Of a stretch of 29,641 bases of DNA, positions 25,904 through 29,641 are shown piece by piece. The position numbers were made by a program, and so were the translations under genes. Each line of letters opens with the position of its first letter. Position 1 is the stretch's first letter. This stretch comes from Strigomonas culicis. Taxonomy: Eukaryota; Euglenozoa; Kinetoplastea; Trypanosomatida; Trypanosomatidae. The notes beneath the pieces were generated by a model. That model ran no database searches and was not told the DNA's origin. It worked only from the letters and a program-made list of their open reading frames with translations. The DNA is taken from the NCBI GenBank assembly GCA_000482145.1, contig AUXH01000193.1, forward strand, positions 1-29,641, in the 5' to 3' direction.

Positions 25904-27583
25904 ATGACCATGATGGACACGGAGGACGTCACGGAGCGGCTGCTTTCCTTCACGGCCCCGCACAACGAGGCAACCTTCTACTCCCTCCCCTACATCGAGG
26001 AGCTGCTCTTCTTCAGCCGCGCGGTGCAGGCGTCGCCGGCGGCGCCGCTCCCGACGCGCGGCGCGCACGCGCCACACGTGGACCCGGCCGCCGCGGCGCC
26101 GGCGCCGTGCAGCGACACGTTTGCCATTGTGCGCGACGCGATTGAGCACGAGCGCGTGCTGCTGGAGCACTTCGCGGCGGGCGCGCCTCCCACACCACCG
26201 CCGGCGCCCGCGCCGGCCCCGGTCCCCGCGGAGCCGGGCGGCAAGGCCGCGGAGAACCCGTACTGCCCACTGCAGCGGCTGCCACCCGCGGCGGGGCCGG
26301 CGCTGCCGGCGCGGTGGGTCCTGCAGACGGGGCTCGCGCGGGCGGTGGGGCTGCACCCGCCGCCGCGCCGCCCGGCCGACGAGCTCACGCTCGGCCGCCG
26401 GCGGGTCGACGCGGCGCACTACGCGGAAACGACCGGCGCGGAGCTGCGCCAGTCGACGGTGCTGGAGTGGCTGGAGGGCGTGCTCGCCTTCATCAGCCGG
26501 CAGGGCTTCTCCGTGGTGCAGGCGCGCTGCGTGCTGCTGGACGCGCTCGGGCTCCTCGTCTGCCTGTCGGAGGTGCCGGACGGCGCGACGGAGCAGGACG
26601 TGGAGGTGGCCGTGTCGGGCATGCTCTGCGACGCGCTGCGGACGCAGACGTGCGCGGTGCCGTCGACGGTGGTGGAGCGCCAGATGCACCAGGAGGCGGT
26701 CACCCGGCAGGTCCCGGACCCCGCCGCCGTGGCGGCGCTCGAGCGCAAGCTGCGGGAGGAGAAGCTGAACAAGAAGCAGCAGCAGGCGCTGCGCACGCAG
26801 CTGGAGCAGGTGCCGCTCGTGTCGGTCGTCACGCTGGAGAACAAGGTGGAGGAGGTGCAGCAGCACATCGAGGTGGGGCCCTACTTCACCATGTCGGAGG
26901 GCGCCGTTGTGCTGGACTACCTGTGCTCCTCCGTGCTGCGGCACTGGCGGCTGTGGGTCGCGCTGCTGACCGGCCCGCAGCCGCTCGCCGCCGCGGTGCA
27001 CACGGCCCTCGTCGTGGACGCGCCGCCGCTGGTGGTGCCGCCGCTCGTCGAGTTCTTGCCGGAGGACACGTACAACGCGCAGATCGGCCGCACGGCGCTG
27101 TGGCACGAAGCGGAGGCGGGGCTCGCCGGCGTCTACGCGGCGTACTGCCAGGGGCTGGAGCGGCTGCGCGCCGCGCATGAAGAGGACAGCGCGCGGCGCC
27201 GCGCGGCGCGGGAGGCGGCGGCGGCGGAGAACCGCGCGAACGTGCTGAGCCGCGATGAATTCGGCCGCGTGGAGCACGCCTTCGTGCTGCGGCTGAACAA
27301 GGCGCTCAACCAGACGGTCGGGCACCTGGCCGCGGTTGCGGAGGGGGCCGCGACGCCGCCGGAGCCGACGCCGCCGCCCACGACGCACGGGAAGGCGCCC
27401 AAGAAGAAGCCCGGCGCGGCGAAGGTGCCGCCACCGGTGACGGAGCTGCCAGCGCCGGAGAGCATCCCGATGCGGCCGGACGCCGCCTTCGCGCTGGACG
27501 AGGTGGAGGCGCGCGTCGAGACGGTGCAGCGCGTGGCAGACGAGCAGAGGGATGCGCGGCACAGCCGGAAGGGGCGGCACTGA
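25904..27583 (+). CDS. Conserved-type protein of unknown function with coiled-coil segments
   Basis: 559 aa; three nearby ATGs (25904, 25910, 25913) make the start MTMM uncertain by three residues. I do not recognise a family. The N-terminal 42 residues (ERLLSFTAPHNEATFYSLPYIEELLFFSRAV) look like a structured element. A Pro/Ala linker at about 93-115 follows. A mostly helical middle region includes a Lys/Gln/Glu-rich helix at about 277-305 (ERKLREEKLNKKQQQAL) and an Arg/Ala/Glu helix near 418-448, both possible coiled coils. A Lys/Pro-rich segment near 497-508 (GKAPKKKPGAAKV) and a basic C-terminus complete it. No signal peptide, membrane span or catalytic motif is seen. It lies next to BBS7, but adjacency in a trypanosomatid gene array carries little functional meaning. 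Confidence 0.82.
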   Translation: MTMMDTEDVTERLLSFTAPHNEATFYSLPYIEELLFFSRAVQASPAAPLPTRGAHAPHVDPAAAAPAPCSDTFAIVRDAIEHERVLLEHFAAGAPPTPPPAPAPAPVPAEPGGKAAENPYCPLQRLPPAAGPALPARWVLQTGLARAVGLHPPPRRPADELTLGRRRVDAAHYAETTGAELRQSTVLEWLEGVLAFISRQGFSVVQARCVLLDALGLLVCLSEVPDGATEQDVEVAVSGMLCDALRTQTCAVPSTVVERQMHQEAVTRQVPDPAAVAALERKLREEKLNKKQQQALRTQLEQVPLVSVVTLENKVEEVQQHIEVGPYFTMSEGAVVLDYLCSSVLRHWRLWVALLTGPQPLAAAVHTALVVDAPPLVVPPLVEFLPEDTYNAQIGRTALWHEAEAGLAGVYAAYCQGLERLRAAHEEDSARRRAAREAAAAENRANVLSRDEFGRVEHAFVLRLNKALNQTVGHLAAVAEGAATPPEPTPPPTTHGKAPKKKPGAAKVPPPVTELPAPESIPMRPDAAFALDEVEARVETVQRVADEQRDARHSRKGRH

Positions 27584-27935
27584 GCGCCGCGGTGGAGCTG
27601 CGTTCCCACTCTCCCCCGCTCTCACATGCACACTTCTATGTAAGAATATGGAACATACAGCATACACGCACACACATGTACAATTCTTTTTTTTTTACTT
27701 TTGGGTGTACCCAAGTCAGTGTATTTGTTCTCTGTAGCGATGCATTTCTTTTTTTTTCTTTTTCCTTTAGAGAATATCTTTTTCCTTTCCCCCCTTTGCT
27801 CTCATTCTTCCATCTTTTGCTTCAAGAAGAGAAGATACCAGTACGAGGATCCAATAGTAGTATACTCTTTTTCTTGTTTTTCCCCCTTTTTCTTACTCCC
27901 TTAGCACTTCCTTCTTTATTATAACTGTTGTTGTC
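27584..27935 (+). other. Intergenic spacer
   Basis: T-rich with several pyrimidine tracts (about 27685-27700, 27746-27800, 27861-27900) and no recognisable gene. Confidence 0.6.
27861..27904 (+). promoter_or_regulatory. Putative trans-splice acceptor
   Basis: A T/C tract ends in CCTTAG with AG at 27903-27904, leaving a 31-base leader without an ATG before 27936. Confidence 0.65.
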
Positions 27936-28760
27936 ATGTTCAGCCGCTCTAGTGCCACCGTGCTCGCCACGCAGTTGCGGGCGCGCGGCGCGTGGCGCAC
28001 CAGCGCCCTCCGCACCCCGCAGCGTCACTTAGAGTACTGGGGCCTTGGGGTTACGGGACGCACGCAGCCCTACGCGCAGGGCGACGTCCTCCCTCGCGCG
28101 GACAACACGCGCACCGGCGTCAACAAACCCTCTAGCGCGGCCGCCTCCCTCACCGGCAACCCCCTCAGCATCGCCTACGACAGTGATACGATCTTCAACG
28201 TGGAGGGCTTCGGGCCAGCGGAGAAGGAGCACTACGTGGCGTTCCGCGGCCTCGCGAAGCACAAGCGCGAGAAAATCGGGGACCAGCAGGGCCCCGGGAC
28301 GGCCACCATCATCCGCGAGATGCTGGAGCCGGACGTGCAGCTCTCACTGAACGAGGCGTGGTGGAACCGCGTCCTGCGCGACTTCCCCTCCCTCAGGGAG
28401 CCGTGCACACCGGCCTTCCGCGCGGCGTGGCAGGACTTCTACGTGGCCGCGCTCGACGTCGCGCACGAGGACGCGGCCGTGACCGCGCTCGCCAAGCCCT
28501 TCCTGCGCGAGCAGATGCAGAAGAACTTCATATCGTACGCGATGGTGTGGCGCCTCGCCGAGCGGCTCGCGGACGCGGTGTGCGACGCGCCGCACACGTC
28601 CGTGTACGAGCGCCGCGCGTCGCGTATCGCAATCGAGCACGTCACAAAGCTCGCACTGGACACCATCGCGGATGAGCCCTGGGCGCACCAGGATGCGACA
28701 AACCCACTCTTTGTGGACATCAGCAACTTCCGCGCGTGGCACGAGGCGGGCAACTGGTAG
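27936..28760 (+). CDS. Probable mitochondrial protein, unknown function
   Basis: 274 aa. The first 32 residues (MFSRSSATVLATQLRARGAW and onward) contain six Arg, several Ser/Thr/Ala and no acidic residue, a typical mitochondrial presequence. The mature part is soluble-looking, with no membrane span. It has an aromatic- and charge-rich middle (EAWWNRVLRDFPSLREP near 138-154) and a helical C-terminal half containing MQKNFISYAMVWRLAERLADAV, ending in ISNFRAWHEAGNW. I do not recognise a family. The many Trp residues and overall size would suit a lineage-specific subunit of a mitochondrial complex, but nothing in the sequence proves that. Start is the first ATG after a good acceptor. Confidence 0.82.
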   Translation: MFSRSSATVLATQLRARGAWRTSALRTPQRHLEYWGLGVTGRTQPYAQGDVLPRADNTRTGVNKPSSAAASLTGNPLSIAYDSDTIFNVEGFGPAEKEHYVAFRGLAKHKREKIGDQQGPGTATIIREMLEPDVQLSLNEAWWNRVLRDFPSLREPCTPAFRAAWQDFYVAALDVAHEDAAVTALAKPFLREQMQKNFISYAMVWRLAERLADAVCDAPHTSVYERRASRIAIEHVTKLALDTIADEPWAHQDATNPLFVDISNFRAWHEAGNW

Positions 28761-29261
28761 GAACATACCCGCTGGCGCTCGGGCTTATGCAGTTTTTTTT
28801 CCCTCAAAAAAAAAAAAGGAAAAATAATCTTCCTGTAGGTCTTATTGATTAAGGAGACTCGACATTTTAATAAAGTAGTGTTTAGCATATATGTATGTGT
28901 ACGTATATAATAGCAATTTTTCGTGTAGCATGTAGTGTATTGTTTTGCCTCGTTCATTTTTTTTCAATCTGTTTTCTATGCGTTCTGACAACAGTGTTGA
29001 ATTGCTCTTTCATCTATAAAACAAGACGAGGACACACCCTATGTCCTATGTGTGCGTAAGTGATGGACAAGATTGTCAGCGGCGAGCTGACCCCGTTGGA
29101 CACAAATGCAGTACTGCTGGAATCAGCCCAGTCCTTTTTTTTTCTCTTTCTTATAAAACTCCTCCTTTCTTCCGCTATCTTCTTAACCATCCGCCCCTCT
29201 CTTCTTCATAGGATAAGTGTATATATATATAGTTGCTTCCATTATACTTGTGGTGTCCATT
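28761..29261 (+). other. Intergenic spacer
   Basis: AT-rich, with an A run near 28806-28817 and the acceptor tract at about 29132-29211. A frame beginning at ATG 29063 runs through the pyrimidine tract into the next gene out of phase and is rejected. Confidence 0.6.
29132..29211 (+). promoter_or_regulatory. Putative trans-splice acceptor of RGG-box gene
   Basis: T/C tracts end in TTCATAG with AG at 29210-29211; the 50-base leader has no ATG before 29262. Confidence 0.65.
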
Positions 29262-29641
29262 ATGAGAGGCAGAGCTATGACGCGAGGCAGAGGCAGTGGC
29301 GGCTTCCGCGGGCGCGGCGGTGCTTTTGGCGATCGTGGTGGCTTCCGCGGGCGCGGCGGTGCTTTTGGCGATCGTGGTGGCTTCCGCGGGCGCGGCGGTG
29401 CTGTTGGCGATCGCGGCGGCTTCCGCGGTGGCCGCGGTGGTGACCGCGGCCGGGGGCTGGGCCGCGGCGCCGCGCCCGTCAGCCGCACCCCCGCCTTCCC
29501 CGTCGTCTCGCGCAGCGGCCCCGCCGCGGCGAGCGACGACAGCGACGACGAGGCGCCGCCGGTCGCCGTGACGGCGCGCCGCGAGGACTACGAGGCGGAG
29601 GCGGACGTGGCGCCGCTGCCGGTGGCCGCGCGGCGCGGCGG
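29262..29641 (+). CDS. RGG-box protein, 5' end (3' truncated by window)
   Basis: Starts at ATG 29262 (MRGRAMTRGRGSGGF) and stays open to the last base, so only the first 126 codons are visible. Residues 1-69 are an RGG/FRG domain: three 13-residue units of the form GGFRGRGGAFGDR (13-51), followed by GGFRGGRGGDRGRGLGRG. Arg-Gly-rich domains bind RNA and are substrates for arginine methyltransferases; they occur in fibrillarin, GAR1, RNA helicases and mRNA-binding proteins. The sequence then turns into a Ser/Pro/Val-rich stretch and an acidic block SDDSDDE (about 92-98), a possible casein kinase 2 target. The globular part that would identify the protein lies beyond the window. The Asp in each unit is not typical of fibrillarin or GAR1. 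Confidence 0.8.
   Translation, partial: MRGRAMTRGRGSGGFRGRGGAFGDRGGFRGRGGAFGDRGGFRGRGGAVGDRGGFRGGRGGDRGRGLGRGAAPVSRTPAFPVVSRSGPAAASDDSDDEAPPVAVTARREDYEAEADVAPLPVAARRG
29298..29414 (+). repeat. Three 39-bp tandem repeats coding the RGG units
   Basis: Units at 29298-29336, 29337-29375 and 29376-29414. Units 1 and 2 differ at a single third-codon base; unit 3 differs from unit 2 by a T-to-G change (Phe to Val) and a final T-to-C. Such high identity indicates recent duplication or ongoing gene-conversion-like homogenisation. Confidence 0.92.

Overview
The window reads as a nuclear chromosome fragment from a trypanosomatid, most likely Leishmania-like (Leishmaniinae). All supported genes lie on the + strand and I see no introns. 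GC-rich coding blocks with strong G/C bias at third positions are separated by 350-1100 base AT-rich spacers. Almost every spacer ends in a long pyrimidine tract plus an AG, 7-125 bases before the first in-frame ATG, as expected for a polycistronic unit processed by spliced-leader trans-splicing and polyadenylation. The species is not determined; genus-level placement is inference.

Layout. The window opens in the 3' end of an FG-repeat (nucleoporin-like) gene (1-749). Next come a 1384-aa protein of unknown function with one membrane segment (1368-5522), a C-terminal U-box ubiquitin ligase (5994-7880), a 186-aa single-span membrane protein (8979-9539), the ER HSP90 GRP94 (9915-12149), the U3 snoRNP protein MPP10 (12642-14594), and a small nuclear-looking protein with PCNA- and SUMO-binding-like motifs (15168-15641). 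A diverged tandem pair of paralogues of unknown function follows (16173-17435 and 17979-19166). Then come the PTS2 import receptor PEX7 (19767-20894), mitochondrial EF-Ts (21392-22234), the BBSome subunit BBS7 (22881-25349), an unknown 559-aa protein (25904-27583), a 274-aa protein with a mitochondrial-type presequence (27936-28760), and the 5' end of an RGG-box protein cut by the window edge (29262 onward).

The genes serve unrelated compartments (nuclear pore, ER, nucleolus, glycosome, mitochondrion, flagellum). That is normal for these genomes, where neighbours share transcription but not pathway. The least ordinary stretch is about 15.6-19.5 kb. Its paralogue pair has weaker codon bias than the housekeeping genes around it, and each copy is followed about 75 bases after the stop by a 5-nt-loop hairpin. 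One copy carries an ATGTAA start-stop element in its putative leader. I saw no tRNA, rRNA, CRISPR array or intact mobile element, and no credible minus-strand gene.
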